Source: Oncomelania hupensis (Eukaryota; Mollusca; Gastropoda; Littorinimorpha; Pomatiopsidae). From it: DNA of 64,000 nt. The notes beneath the pieces are model-generated. The model did not search any database, was not told where the DNA came from, and saw nothing but the letters and a program-made list of their open reading frames with translations. Shown piece by piece: positions 11,263 through 23,017 of the stretch. How positions within the stretch are numbered: position 1 is the stretch's first letter; each line of letters begins with the position of its first letter. A program made the translations under genes and the position numbers. The stretch is from assembly GCA_036898135.1 (NCBI GenBank), contig CM072515.1, positions 23,168,700 to 23,232,699 on the forward strand, written 5' to 3'.

Positions 11263-11461
11263 CTTCACTTCCACAAAAAAGAGTGTTGACTTTTGGCTTC
11301 TGCTGCGTTCGCGATACAGCAGGGGAGGTAACTTTCCGCTAGGTGGCGCACGAATCTCGGGGGTTGTTGTTCAACCTCGCCATATTGGTTTATTAATATT
11401 AAACCACTTTCGCTATTAGTTTTCCGAGTTATTTACGGTATTGTACGCATTTTTGGGTGCC
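11263..11461 (+). promoter_or_regulatory. Probable promoter/5' leader of the nuclease gene
   Basis: This is the only non-array sequence between the palindrome array and the SAP-exon start codon. It is less AT-rich and holds 'cgctaggtggcgcac' and short GC-rich blocks. I see no convincing TATA box at a useful distance. Assignment is by position only. Confidence 0.3.
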
Positions 11462-11562
11462 ATGACTGCTAACTACGGATCCTGGACGCTCGAGGGATTG
11501 AAAGGCGAGTTGAGAAGGAGGAATGCTCGGATTTCTGGTAGAAAAGAGGAGCTGATTGAAAG

Positions 11563-12345
11563 GTGAGAGTGACACTGAGAGAGTACTGAGCTCTAGCATT
11601 GTTCAGCCTTGTTCAGTTGTTGCTTACACTAACTTACAGTACAAAATTTGTAACAGTCATGATGCTAGTGCAGTATTGAAATATATTATTATAGTATTAT
11701 ACGAATCACTTTTTATCGGCGTAAAATCACAGGGTTAATTTTCATACAGATTTTCACTCTTATTCGACTCCTATTCGATCAATCTCACTTTTCACTCAAC
11801 ATTTCGTCCCCGTGTGTGAAGTTTTGAGACCTCAAAGGATATATTGTAACAATAAGCGGTGAGTGTGCTTTGAACTTGAAAATCTGAGTTGGATCCGTGT
11901 TTGCTTGCAAATGTTCAAATTTGAGCTTTGGAGTCGAATACGAGTAAAAATCTGCATGAAACTTAACCCTGTGATTTGATGAAGTTTTGATAACTTGTTA
12001 AATTTTGTCTTAATGATAATCAATGTATTTTCACAGAGTGCTTTGATATACAGTTGTCCACAAAGGGATATTTCTCCTTATAATTAAGAAATCGTGTAGT
12101 AGAAAACAAAAGAGTTCAACAAAAGTGCACACAATGTATAGCATTGAGGATACTTTTTTTCCAAGTGTAATGCCTACTAATGGGATACGACAGTAAAGTT
12201 TTTAAAAAAATTGCTTTAATTTTTAATTTTCAAGACTATTAAATAATATAAAATTCAAAGCATAGAAGAGAAAAATGCATGCGCATACATTGCACAGCTA
12301 AAAGAAAACTAATCAGTATTTTATTATCTCTTTCCTTTGTTGAAG
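11563..12345 (+). other. Intron 1 of the SAP-SWIM-YqaJ gene
   Basis: It opens with the donor AG|gtgaga and closes with a pyrimidine-rich tract followed by 'tgaag|g'. The phase-2 junction joins AG to G as an Arg codon. I see no insertion or gene within it. Confidence 0.7.
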
Positions 12346-13004
12346 GCTGGAATCTTACGACTGAAATGCTGACTTTGGGCAGAACAACGCAGTCCAGCCA
12401 GAGTACCACATGCAGCTACCCACCCCAGCTGACTTTAAAGACATCCACGCTGACTTGGATGTTCCTCCCACCTCTGCCACGGATGTTTCAACTTATCTTC
12501 ACACCGTCAGCAAAGAGCTTCACAATGATGAAGCTGCACGGCTCTACAAATGTAGGCACATAAACTTCATGCATGTTTGTATCCAGGAAAATGCTACATT
12601 TGTGAAAGGAGAGGTCAGGGCACAGTTTAAAACGAAAGTGACATACTGTGTGGACGTACAGCTGTGCAAGACTGGTGTCATTCTGCAGGCCCAGTGTGAA
12701 TGCGCCAGTGGCATGGGTCCAACTGCCCATTGCAAGCACGTAAGATGCATGCTGCTAGGCTTGCTGGACTTTGGAGAAAAGAGAACCGTGGACACACTGA
12801 CAACTTGCACGCAAGTGTTGCAAACATTTCACCAGGCCAAAAAGCACCTTGGCTCTCCAATGAAGGCGGCATCATTACCAATTCATGACAAGAAACTGTT
12901 GTCGCATGATTTTGACCCGCGGCCACCTGCAACACGCAGCATGAGCTCTTACTCTGCATTCTTCTATGGCATCATGATGAACTCGGGTACGGTAATACTA
13001 ATAA

Positions 13005-14057
13005 TAATACAGGATGCTATGTATGCGCCTTTTCCCAAATCAATCAGGATCAAAGCGCGGCGATCTGTACCAACATACACGCTCACCTGTCTCATCCACC
13101 CTCACACACACACAACAAATACACATCCATCACTCAAACAGGTGGTGTAAAGGCAGGGAGATCGCTATTGGGAGACGGAAAGAAAATCTAAGAAAATTGT
13201 GAATTGACTGCATCCAGTACCATTATTGAAGGGAGGGAAGAAACCGGAGTGCCCGGAGAAAACCCTCGGTGATCTCAATGGTCTTGTACCTAAGTCACAT
13301 ATCAGTGATCGTCCTAGGGATTTGCAAAACCGGTACGACGTCACAGTAAACAAACCCACTGGAACGCAAACCGGTAGACCAGTCACGCAAACCGGTATGA
13401 CCCATAGCAAAGCTTAATAATGCGTCACTATTTTATATAACTATAAGTAGATGGCGACTCTGTTAATGCACTTTCTGTTTCATTAGAAACATCTTCGTCT
13501 TCACATAAACTTCTTTTATCGCCCCTCTCCCCCTTAGCAAAAAATGAAAAAAGAGATTTTTGCTTCTTCATTATTACTAGCCTATCTGCCACTGTCGCAA
13601 TACAAACTGACGAGCACGAGGAAAGAAAAAATCGAAAAGCGTGCGAGTTTAATTTATCCGTATTCACGATAGCCTTTCGCCCGCCAATGTTAAATCATTC
13701 TGTATTAATTACCTCAAAGAATATGGCAAGGCTACTGAACGCATTCGCAGTCCTCTCGTCTACACTCCCTAAACACATATAATCAGCCTGGCTGGCTGGC
13801 TCTCTCTCTCTCTCTCTCTTCATTTCTCTTGTTTTTCTTTATCTTTCCCTTTATTTTTGAAACCAGTCAAACAAAATAAGAACCGGTAGGCTCTACCGGC
13901 TACTGATTTTTCAACCGGTATTTTTATTCTCAAACCGGTAAAATACAGGTAATTTCCGGTTTAATCCATCCCTGCATATGTTCGCCCCTTGCGGGAATCG
14001 AACCCGCGACCTTCAGCATAGAAAACCGGCGACTTATCCACTGCGCCACGAGGTCAC
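13005..14057 (-). repeat. SINE family B copy, split by a hAT-like insertion
   Basis: The tRNA-like head is at 14057-13983 ('ggttcgattcc' B-box on the minus strand). The body and 3' end are at about 13290-13005, ending in a (TAT)n tail. Between them sits 13314-13974. The joined order matches the uninterrupted copy at 8505-8765. Confidence 0.75.
13314..13974. mobile_element. hAT-like non-autonomous element with repeated ACCGGT motifs
   Basis: The left end 'tagggatttgcaaaaccgg' and the inverted right end 'cagggatggattaaaccgg' are similar, in the style of hAT termini. Seven or eight 'AACCGGT'-like motifs cluster near both ends (about 13329-13395 and 13880-13960), as subterminal transposase sites often do. 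It interrupts the SINE at the 'caatggtct' position. No clean target duplication is seen. Confidence 0.5.
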
Positions 14058-14123
14058 CCCGATCAGTATTATCAGTAATCAGTATTATGCTACTGTAGTG
14101 TTCGTGTTGTTTTGCATTTTGTA

Positions 14124-14180
14124 CAAGGGCGGATCAGTGCAGGTTCACGCGGGAGGGTGCACTTTTTTTTTTTTTTTTTT

Positions 14181-14211
<31 letters not shown>

Positions 14212-15085
14212 GGGGGATAGAGAGAAGTTTTTGTATCTTACCTCAGATTCATAGCGAAGAACAGTTATTCTTTCAAAACAACAGTTTATGGGCAAAACGC
14301 CCTGACATACATGTGTTACACTTTCTTTTGTTGTTGAGTTGCTACCTAATTGTACTTAGATCAAGCTGTTGCTATAACTGCTGTAAATATACATTTTAGG
14401 AATAAACAGGATTAGAATAATAATTATTAACAAGAATAAACGACAAATAAAATAAATTATAAATATCTTTATCTCTATCCCTATCATCATCATCAAACAA
14501 AATATGTACATACCACTTCAGTGTGAGGTAGGTCACAAAATGGTTCAGCACAATCTAAAATGTCTTTTCACAAAATAGAAATACTCCTAAAAACTGGTAA
14601 CTAACACTAATGCTGTGCAACAACGCTAGGCTGTTGCTTCTTTGACGTCTATCTAAATAAAGAGTGACACAATATAAAATGAACTCTTCTACATAGAGCT
14701 GGAATGAGATGAGTGTAATTAAACGAAATAAGCAGAGGTATTCTCGCCCAATTTCCGGTCTTGTCATCATGCGCTAATCATTGACACTGTGCTTGTTTAG
14801 TCTACAGGCTGGACAGCCCAGCGCACAAGGAAATAAATGTTTTACATTGAAAATAAACCTCTTACATAAACGCAAAATGCAAGCGGCATATGACGTTTTA
14901 GCGGATGTTACACGTCATAATTGGCCGGTGTTCTTTGAAGTTGAGCTGTTACATGTCTAACATGTGTAGGCCGATTGGTGAGTGTGAGTAAACGAAAGAA
15001 GAAAGGAGGGAGGGGGTGGGGGTAACAGGAGATTGAGGCGTGAAGAGGGCAGGGATTGATATGGGAAAGAAAATAGGAGAGAATG

Positions 15086-15128
<43 letters not shown>

Positions 15129-15282
15129 TATCATTCTTATATAGCGCTTTTTCAGCATCTTTGAGGTAAATGACGATTATTATTATTATTATTATTATTA
15201 TTATTGTATCACTTTGGTGGAAAGACTTTAAATAAATTATTATTGTATCACTTTGGTGGAAAGACTTTAAATACATTAAACA

Positions 15283-15351
<69 letters not shown>

Positions 15352-15356
15352 TGTCC

Positions 15357-15389
<33 letters not shown>

Positions 15390-15412
15390 GTCCTCTATTC
15401 TTCTTCTTCTTC

Positions 15413-15446
<34 letters not shown>

Positions 15447-15641
15447 CATTATGCTGCTGCTGCTGCTGATGATGATTAGCATGATTATTATGAATATTAT
15501 GGATATTCTTCTTCCTCTTCTTTTTCTCCTTCCTCTTCTTTCTTCTTCTTCTTTTCCTTCTTCTTCTTCTTTTTTTTTTTTTTGGGTCGTCCGTGGGGGG
15601 GTGCACGTGCACCCGGTGCACCCCCCCCAGATCCGCCCCTG
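14124..15641. mobile_element. hAT-like non-autonomous element, 1.5 kb
   Basis: The left end 'caagggcggatc' and the inverted right end 'caggggcggatctgg' form a TIR. TTGTA directly flanks both sides (14119-14123 and 15642-15646). G- and T-runs (14165-14216) and C/G-runs (15586-15629) lie inside the ends. The middle is unassigned sequence plus (TTA)n, (TTC)n and related microsatellites at about 15090-15575. It resembles 33541-35068 in size and architecture. No transposase is seen. Confidence 0.65.
15090..15582. repeat. Trinucleotide microsatellite cluster (TTA)n, (TTC)n
   Basis: Several blocks of TTA and TTC repeats. A duplicated 'ttgtatcactttggtggaaa' segment lies at about 15204 and 15243, showing local slippage duplication. 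Confidence 0.85.
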
Positions 15642-16818
15642 TTGTAGTTATTGTTTTTGTTTTAAACAGTGAAAGTGTATTTTTGTTTATGTTATGCATT
15701 GTCTGGGGATTTGTTCTAATAAATGCTTTTAAAGATGTGTTGCCTTTTGGATATTAAAATATATATAGAACAATGGCAATTTTTTATTTTAAAAAAAGAA
15801 CTACAAGAAGTTTCAGACATTCTTTCCAGTTTATTATTAAACAAATGTTTGCCTATTACTATTAGAAAGCTTTTTCATCTTCTAAATAAAATAAATGTGC
15901 CAAATAATCCCTGACAAAATAAACAATTCACTCAAAAATAACCAAGGAGAGCAAATGAGATTCAAAGAATTCAATAAACTATATGTAAGATTTTCTTGCT
16001 TGTTATTTGAAATGTCCTTTACTTTGCATTTACTGCATGTGAAATTGTTTGTTTGTATCTATGCACTCAGGTGTCTTCAGCGGCGAGCCGGTCATGCAGT
16101 GGAACCCCCCTGCCAACCCCTATGCAGTCTTGGCTGACCACACTTACGCGGAAGGGAACCCAGTGGAGACCTTTTGGAAGAAAATAGGCCTTGCAGACAT
16201 GTCTGCTATGAGGAGGCAGGTCATTGAGAGAGACACGGCCGACTCCAAAAAGTTGTGGAGAGAAGAGAGGAGGAAGAGGCTATGTTCATAGGATTTTGGA
16301 ACGCTATGCAAGCTGACAGATAGGGCAGACAAGGAGAGGTTATGCAAACGACTTGTGGATGCCCCACAGCCAACAAGTGCTGCACTCAGGCATGGAAGAC
16401 AGTACGAAAGAGTCGCTATTGCCAAGTATGAGGAGGCAGCCCACTGCAAAACCTCTGGTCTTGTTGTCAGTGAGAGCCATCCCTACTTGGCCAGCACCCC
16501 AGATAGGCTGGTCTCTGATAGCAAGTTGTTAGAAGTCAACTTGTCAAGTGTCCTTATGTAGCAAGAGAGCAAACCATTTTACCTGCCACAGTGCCATATC
16601 TGGAAATGAAGAATGATCAGCTTTGTTTGAAGAAATCCCATGATTATTATTTTCAAGTGCAGGGCCAGATGTTTTGTTGTGGCGAGCAGATGAAAAGTGT
16701 TGACTTCGCTGTTTTCACTTTGCGAGACTTTGCCATCATTAATGTTGAATGTAATGACCAGTTCATTGGCAGCATGATTGAGAAGCTCGAGCATTTCTTT
16801 GAAAATCACTTCAACTAA

Positions 16819-17677
16819 GCATGTTCTGCTAGAGAAGCTGTTTTTCAAGAAATATAGTGAGCATTTCTGTTGTTAATGAACTCATCACATTCAACATTTT
16901 TTATTGTAAAATGTGTTGTATATCCTGTATATCTGGTAAACAGGACACCAACGCTTTCCATTCTCAAGTATAAAAACAACCGATTTTGACTGATATGTTT
17001 TTGTAAAATTATGTTTTAAAATGCATTTTATATAAAATCATAATCATCATTGGATTTCTTTAAACAGTGAAGATCATTCTTCATTTCCAAATACGAATAC
17101 ATCATGTTGAGCAGTATACCTTTAGTAACGTTTGACTGAAAGTAATTCCCATGTTTAAAACAGCCTTTACATTTTTGTTATTTTAGAACTTTAATAGAAA
17201 GAAGGAACAGACTGCTAATGTTCACTTGTGATGGAAAAAGTGTCTCTTTTGAAGAGAATGCAGAAGAAACTGAAGTATTGGATTGATATACATACACTTT
17301 AAATCAAGTATTGATTATGTGTGCGAGTATACATGCATATGAGTGAGTGTGTGAACGCGCAAGTGGGTGTGTACGTGTGGAAGTATTTCTTTTTTTTTAA
17401 GACAATGCAGAAGCTGAAAGTATTGAATTGATATTTACATGCACCTTAAATCAAGTTATGATCGAGTGTGAGAACGAGCGTGTGTGTGCAAGCGTGTGTG
17501 AGTGCATAATCTACTCAACATGATATACTGATGCCTTACCTAGTCATCTGACCCCTTGGGGTCATGAGCAATCTTGCCACTGTAGATTGTTCTAACCTAT
17601 AAAGGGAAAAGTGAAAGCCACAGTTGAAAACCTGTCTTGACTTTGTAGGCAAGACTGATTCACTGCGGCAACAGTAC
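16819..17677. other. Downstream of nuclease gene, no gene seen
   Basis: AT-rich 3'-flank. A diverged direct repeat of about 190 bp is visible: 17250-17350 and 17395-17500 share 'aatgcagaag', 'gaagtattg..ttgatat' and GT-rich stretches. Polyadenylation was not located with confidence. Confidence 0.4.
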
Positions 17678-18250
17678 CCCCGTTGGAGTGCCGGGGGTTT
17701 CAGTATAAATAGTATCCCCACTTTCTGGAAATTTAGTGCTTTAAATTCCCACTGTCGCTGTCTTCCTCATTTGCTCTTTCCCATTCCTGATCTGTCCTAT
17801 CACTCTGCTATACTATCTTCTTCTTCGCTAGATCAATGACCTACCTTTTTTCTTGAAAACTCTTCCTGGACAAGACTCCTTGTTTGTGTATGAGGTCTGT
17901 TGGATCAGCTTGGGAGTGTTGGACGCTTTCTGCCGGGTGGTCACTAGGGCTTCCTATGATGTTATTATTTAGCAATATAGGCATTTTATATGTATGTGTT
18001 TTGTTGATGATTTATAATGATGTTTGTATTCTATTTTGTTTTTGTAACCGGGGGTTCGAGTAGTTGGGGTAAAGCCTCAGCCGTCCCCTGCGTGGGATGT
18101 CTTTATTGTAAAGTGACTGGCCGGTGGAGGGCATTCAATTTTCCCACTAGGGTTGTTTCGGCAGATCTTTTATGCGGATCGGGGGTTGTCCGGTCCTGAT
18201 TTGGCTCGGAAGAGTCCGCTGGACCTAAAGCAACAATCAATCAATCAATC
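17678..18250 (+). repeat. Repeat family A copy with (AATC)n tail
   Basis: Begins 'cccccgttggagtgccgggg', has 'cagtataaatagtatcccc', and ends 'gtccgctggacctaaagc' followed by 'aacaatcaatcaatcaatc'. It lies between the two genes of the composite transposon. Confidence 0.85.
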
Positions 18251-18706
18251 AACCTAGTCATCTGTTAGTGTCTATGAATGTTTGTGTTTGCTGCAAGTGT
18301 TAGTCATTTGATCGCCTGATATTGACAATTTGTGTGCATTATGTGCGTGTGTGTGCAGTTGATTTCTTAGGAGTTTGTGAGCATTGTTTTTCTGAGTTTG
18401 TATAAGTTAAGAATGGATGTGTGGGTGCGTTCCAATATGATTCAAAGACTTTCTAACGTTAAACTTCTTTAGAGCCCTGAGATTCATTATTATCTTCTTT
18501 CACCAAGTAATATTTGCTGTACTTCTGCATGTCATTTGGCAAAATAAATAACGGTTGTAATTATATATTTGAAAAAAACATAAAAAAATTTTTGGATAAC
18601 AGTTGAAAAAAATAAATGTTGCAGGCTCTGAACACCATTAACCACTGTTTTTGTTGCCTAATAAAGTTGCCTAATAGAGTATGTGTGTGTTTGATGTCTA
18701 TGTTGT
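18251..18706. other. No gene seen
   Basis: AT/GT-rich sequence with no recognised feature. Confidence 0.4.
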
Positions 18707-20577
18707 TATTACTTTCGTAGGCACATAAACATGTTTTATCAGCTTCACACACATATAAATAGTACATACTGTCACAGTCGAGTCTATCTTTATTCCACAA
18801 AAACAGGAAAATTTGCATAGCAAGTACCCTTCTACAACACTACCATTGCAGAAAGATTTGATTTACCAGATCTTTTAAAACTTGTTTGCCATAAACATAC
18901 AACTGTAGTACATAAAATAAATTATTATTACTGTTGTTATACAATTATTATTACAATACTTTCGTAGGCACATAAACATGTTTTATCAGCTTCACACACA
19001 TATAAATAGTACATATTCTCACAGTCGAGTCTACCTTTATTCCACAAAAACTGGAAACTTTGCATAGCAACAGTATGCAAGTACAATATTTTCACTGATG
19101 CTAACATTAACCCTTTTACAACACTACCAATTGTAAATTGCAAATTTAGCAGATCTTTTAAAACTTGTTTGCCATAAACATACAACTGTAGTAAATAAAA
19201 TACATTATTATTACTGTTGTTATTCAATTATTATTATTACTAGGTAGTCAAAGCCCTTCATTGGCTCTTGTCCGCTCACCAGTTTTGACCCAGTTTTGAC
19301 TTCACTTTCAACACTTATTATTAATGTAAAACTGCATTAAAACGAACAGTGGCTGTATTCAAATAAAAATTGAAAGCTTTATCTGTACATCTGTGTTGTT
19401 TTTAATGCATGTTTATGCGAAAGATTCCGAGAAAACAGCTTTTGAATACGCCCCTATCCGAGCGCTGAATGGCGGTGCGGAAAAAGTTGTCAGCGTCGTT
19501 TGCTGAGAGGGGCTCGTTTCAAAGTCTAAGCGCTTTGCGATACTTCATTGGATGGCCTAAAAATAAGAACCAATGAGAAGTTTGGATACTTAGCTTCATT
19601 TACATATAAATATGGTGGCCTCTGTGTGTAAATCTTTTGTTACGAGCCGAACAAAGTGGATAAAGCGATTTTGATGTAAGTTTGATTTTAACTAGAAGTT
19701 TAAAAATTAGCAAGGAATAAAGAGCAGACTTTCCTTTATAAAACTAGGGTATTTATTAATTTGTGCATTACTGTATCGCGGAGCGCTTTGCCGTAGAAAA
19801 GTGTACCCAAACGGTGTTCGGGAATTCTTGCGGCCATGGCCAACTCGTAGGCCTATTCAGCGACACGAGTGCTGAGCATAGTAGCACACTAGTAGGCCTC
19901 TAATTTGCCGCACGCACTGCGAATTTGATGATTTCCCAACTTTGAAGCACCAAAACGCCTGAACATTACATGGGATAGGCCTGAAGAAAATTGGGCTTGG
20001 AGTATAACATATGAAGGGGTTACTTGTCAAAAATCAGCTTTCTGGTATCAATATTGGCTTCACTTTGAGACTCCAAAGTTGTCAATTTCTTCAATTCCAA
20101 AACGTTGCCAAAAAAACACCAACATTCGGCATTTTCAAACATTAATAACTTTTTACCTATTTGTCCTATGGGGGAAAAAAATATACCACTGTGTTCAGAA
20201 TGAAAAGCTCTTTAAATCTATGTCAGTTTTGTGATGAGGAAATCATTTTTTAAAAATGGCTTTTGACTACCTATTATTACAATACTTTCGTAGGCACATA
20301 AACATGTTTTATCAGCTTCACACACATATAAATAGTACATATTGTCACAGTCGAGTCTATCTTTATTACACAAAAACTGGAAAATTTGCATAGCAACAGT
20401 ATGCAAGTACAATATTTTCACTGATGCTAACTTTAGCCCTTTTACAACACCACCAATTGTAAATTGCAGAAAGATTTCATTTACCAGATCTTTTTAAACT
20501 TGTTTGCCATAAACATACAACTGTAGTACATAAAATGAATTATTATTACTGTTGTTATTCAATTATTATTACAATAA
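18707..20577. repeat. Three direct copies of a ~285-bp unit, third split by a transposon
   Basis: Copies start with 'ctttcgtaggcacataaaca' at about 18710, 18959 and 20285. The first is shorter, lacking the 'agtatgcaagtacaatattt' part. They lie just downstream of the transposase gene stop. The 1,033-bp TIR element at 19241-20273 has inserted between copies two and three. Confidence 0.8.
19241..20273. mobile_element. Non-autonomous TIR DNA transposon, 1,033 bp
   Basis: The left end 'taggtagtcaaagcc' and the inverted right end 'taggtagtcaaaagcc' form the TIR. TTATTAC flanks both sides (19234-19240 and 20274-20280); an 8-bp reading ATTATTAC is also possible. The junction between the first two repeat units (around 18944-18962) preserves the same sequence without the insertion, so the empty site can be read inside this window. 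No transposase is visible. The superfamily is unresolved; hAT or P-like would fit 8 bp. Confidence 0.8.
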
Positions 20578-21603
20578 TAATTATCATTAGTAGTAGTACT
20601 TACAAGCATGTTAAGCATCACAAGATACAACATTCTGTCTAAAGTTGCACAAATGAAAGCATACTGATACTATGTGTCTTGAAAGAACAGTCTCAGAAGC
20701 ACTTAAGACACAATTAAGTATTTTGAATGTTTTCCCCTGGCCAATCAACCTTTCAATATGCACCCTCTTGCTGGAAATGTTGCGGTCTTTTAGCACCTGT
20801 TCATTGCTTAATCTGTTTTTCTTTGAAAAAAATGCAGGAATGTTGACCTTGACATCTCTTGCGGCAAACAGATCTTGGACATTAAATCCCTTACCAGCCA
20901 TTATAGAGTCTCCGGGTTCGCACTTTTGTGGTAGATCAGATCTTTCCATGATCTGTCGATCAGATGTTGAACCTCCATATGTGGGTGAAACATAGGAAAT
21001 AAGTCCTCCTGGTGTGCATCCTACTAACGTTTTAACAGTGTTTTTGTTCTTGTACATGCTAAATGTGGCCCTCTGTACAATTGGATTGGAAGGTTTTTCT
21101 ACTGGTATTTCTGTACCATCTAAAATAACTCTTGTGCTGTGGAATTTTCTCTGGAAGTCAATGGGAGCAAAATAATGTACAAGGTTGCTATCAGGCCATG
21201 TGTTCAGCTCCCCCCATTGTCGCGAGCAAAAATTGACCCAGGTTATAAAAATATTTTCTGCAGTAGAAACGGACACTCCGCACATTCGGGACAAAGGCAG
21301 ATATTCAATATCTTGCCGCAGTTTAGCCAACATCAATAAGAATTGATTGCATGGCGAAATGCATAAAACACTTTCAGTGCGCAAATAAGTCAAACAATTC
21401 ACCGCAGGGCCTAAACTTTGAAATACAGCGTGAACTTTTTTGTAGCTTTCCAGTCCTGTATAGTAATGCAGGAGAGCTTTATCAAACTCTAGAGCATCGA
21501 CGGACAGAAAAAAAGGTCTGCTGATGTTTGCTTGTGATGCCTGTGTGCGTCTGGATGTTGTCGTCTCTCTTTCTTCTGGGGTGAGTGTGGAGGGATTCTC
21601 TGC

Positions 21604-21893
21604 TTGGCCTTCAATCTCCTGAAACAAATTACGGGAACATATATCATCTTGAGAAAGTACAACATTCCACTACAGGATGGATCTGGAACTTTAACCTGTA
21701 AATATTCTGACTCATTTTCAATATTACATACTACTCTTGTTAGAAACCATGTTCAATCTCCTGAACCAAATTACGGGAACATATATCATCTTGAGGAAGG
21801 ACAACATTCCACTACAGGATGGATCTGGAACTTTAGCCTGTAAACATTCTGACACATTTTTAAGATTACATACTACTCTTGTTAGAAACCATG
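21604..21893. repeat. Tandem duplication (~137 bp) spanning the last intron-exon junction
   Basis: The block 'aaattacgggaacatatatc' to 'ttagaaaccatgttc' occurs twice in tandem with a few differences. It includes the 3' splice site of exon 4, so the intron carries two copies of the acceptor region. Only the proximal one (exon start 21618) continues into the transposase frame. Confidence 0.8.
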
Positions 21894-22679
21894 TTCTTTA
21901 CATGTATGTGCAATTTGCTTCAAAAATATTACACAAGTATTACAACAAAAAATACAAAATTAGAACATGTACAACCGTAATGATGATGACAATATTGGAA
22001 TTTAGAGTTTACAATGTCTCTAGTACCATGGTACTCAATCCAGTGCAAGGAAACAGTTACGAATAATTAAACATGTAGTGTCTCCTTTTCGACACCAGTA
22101 ATAAAACAAAAATGTTCATGCTGCCGTCCAGGGTGCTTCAAATAGTGTTTCAAAAGGAGCACATTTCATTTAATTAGAAAATCAAGTCAAAATGTTTGTA
22201 TAGGTATCTTACCTGTTCCACCACAATGTTGGATCCTGTTTCAAGAACAGCCTCTGTACCGCTTGCATCTCCATTGGTAGATATCTCCACTTCCAATTCA
22301 GCCTCCAAACAGGGTTCAACAGAGTCAGATGGAGAGGCTCCAGTACTCATGACCTGTTAAAGTACCAAATGAAAATGTAAATTTTTACACAAATCAAACA
22401 CACATAGGCTGCATGGCAGACATGTCTAACTATACACATGACACAAAAACAATCAAAACAAACAGAAATTTAAAGTAAAATCGGCACGAGACAAGTCCTA
22501 AATAGTCTAGCAACCAATAAATTGAAAATTATAATTTAATAATAAAAATAAAATAAAGTACATGTCGCCTTTGGTAAATAATCATACATATAAAGCTCTA
22601 CAGTGTCTACAAATAGCAAGGACACAGGAGTTCAGTCCAATATGAACTTTTTAAGTAATAAATGAAAGGTATGGGTACA

Positions 22680-22770
22680 CAGTCTGAAGCTCTGGCTCAG
22701 GATCACTGCCTGTACCCCTTTGCTGCTAGCATCTAGCGTAGAAGTACTAGAAGACACCTCCCATGCAGAC
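22680..22770 (-). other. Possible additional small exon of the transposase gene
   Basis: A short minus-strand open stretch (SAWEVSSSTSTLDASS) ends at a donor-like 'aagg|gtacag' and follows an 'aatactaatag' acceptor-like site. It lies between two well-supported exons that already join in phase without it, so it may be alternative or spurious. Confidence 0.25.
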
Positions 22771-23017
22771 TATTAGTATTACATTAAATCCTAGATATAT
22801 GTTAGCACTTAGGCACAATGAAGGATATCAAAATAAATGTCAGCAAATTACCTTTAATCGATCACGGTCTGCCATTCTTTGTTCACGAGTACTCGCTGCA
22901 ATGCTTCTGGGTTTCATCCATTGAAACACAGTGGGACAAGCACCAGGTTTCAGTCGTCGATTTTTTCGTGTCAAGCATCCTACCAGAAAACATACACAGG
23001 TTAATTAATAAGCTGTC

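Larger units (their letters stand above)
11462..16818 (+). pseudogene. SAP-SWIM-YqaJ nuclease gene of the transposon, decayed
   Basis: There are three exons with matching phases: 11462-11562, 12346-12986 and 16071-16818. Exon 1 encodes a SAP DNA-binding motif ('WTLEGLKGELRRR'). Exon 2 carries a SWIM zinc finger (CEC...HCKH near 12690-12740). Exon 3 has a YqaJ-type PD-(D/E)XK nuclease region with 'STPDRL', 'LLEV' and the 'YYFQVQGQM' motif. Three lesions are visible: TGA at 12362-12364 (likely CGA to TGA), TAG at 16289-16291, and an 8-bp duplication at about 16535-16542 that breaks the frame just after 'LLEV'. Intron 2 (12987-16070) has absorbed a SINE and two hAT-like elements. YqaJ nucleases accompany ISL2EU transposases; the precise role in transposition is unknown to me. 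Confidence 0.8.

Noticed and set aside
12744..12959. Antisense frames over the SWIM exon
   Set aside because: Shadows of the coding strand. Domain motifs and splice sites support only the plus strand.
13983..14057. tRNA gene on the minus strand
   Set aside because: Same SINE head as 8691-8765.
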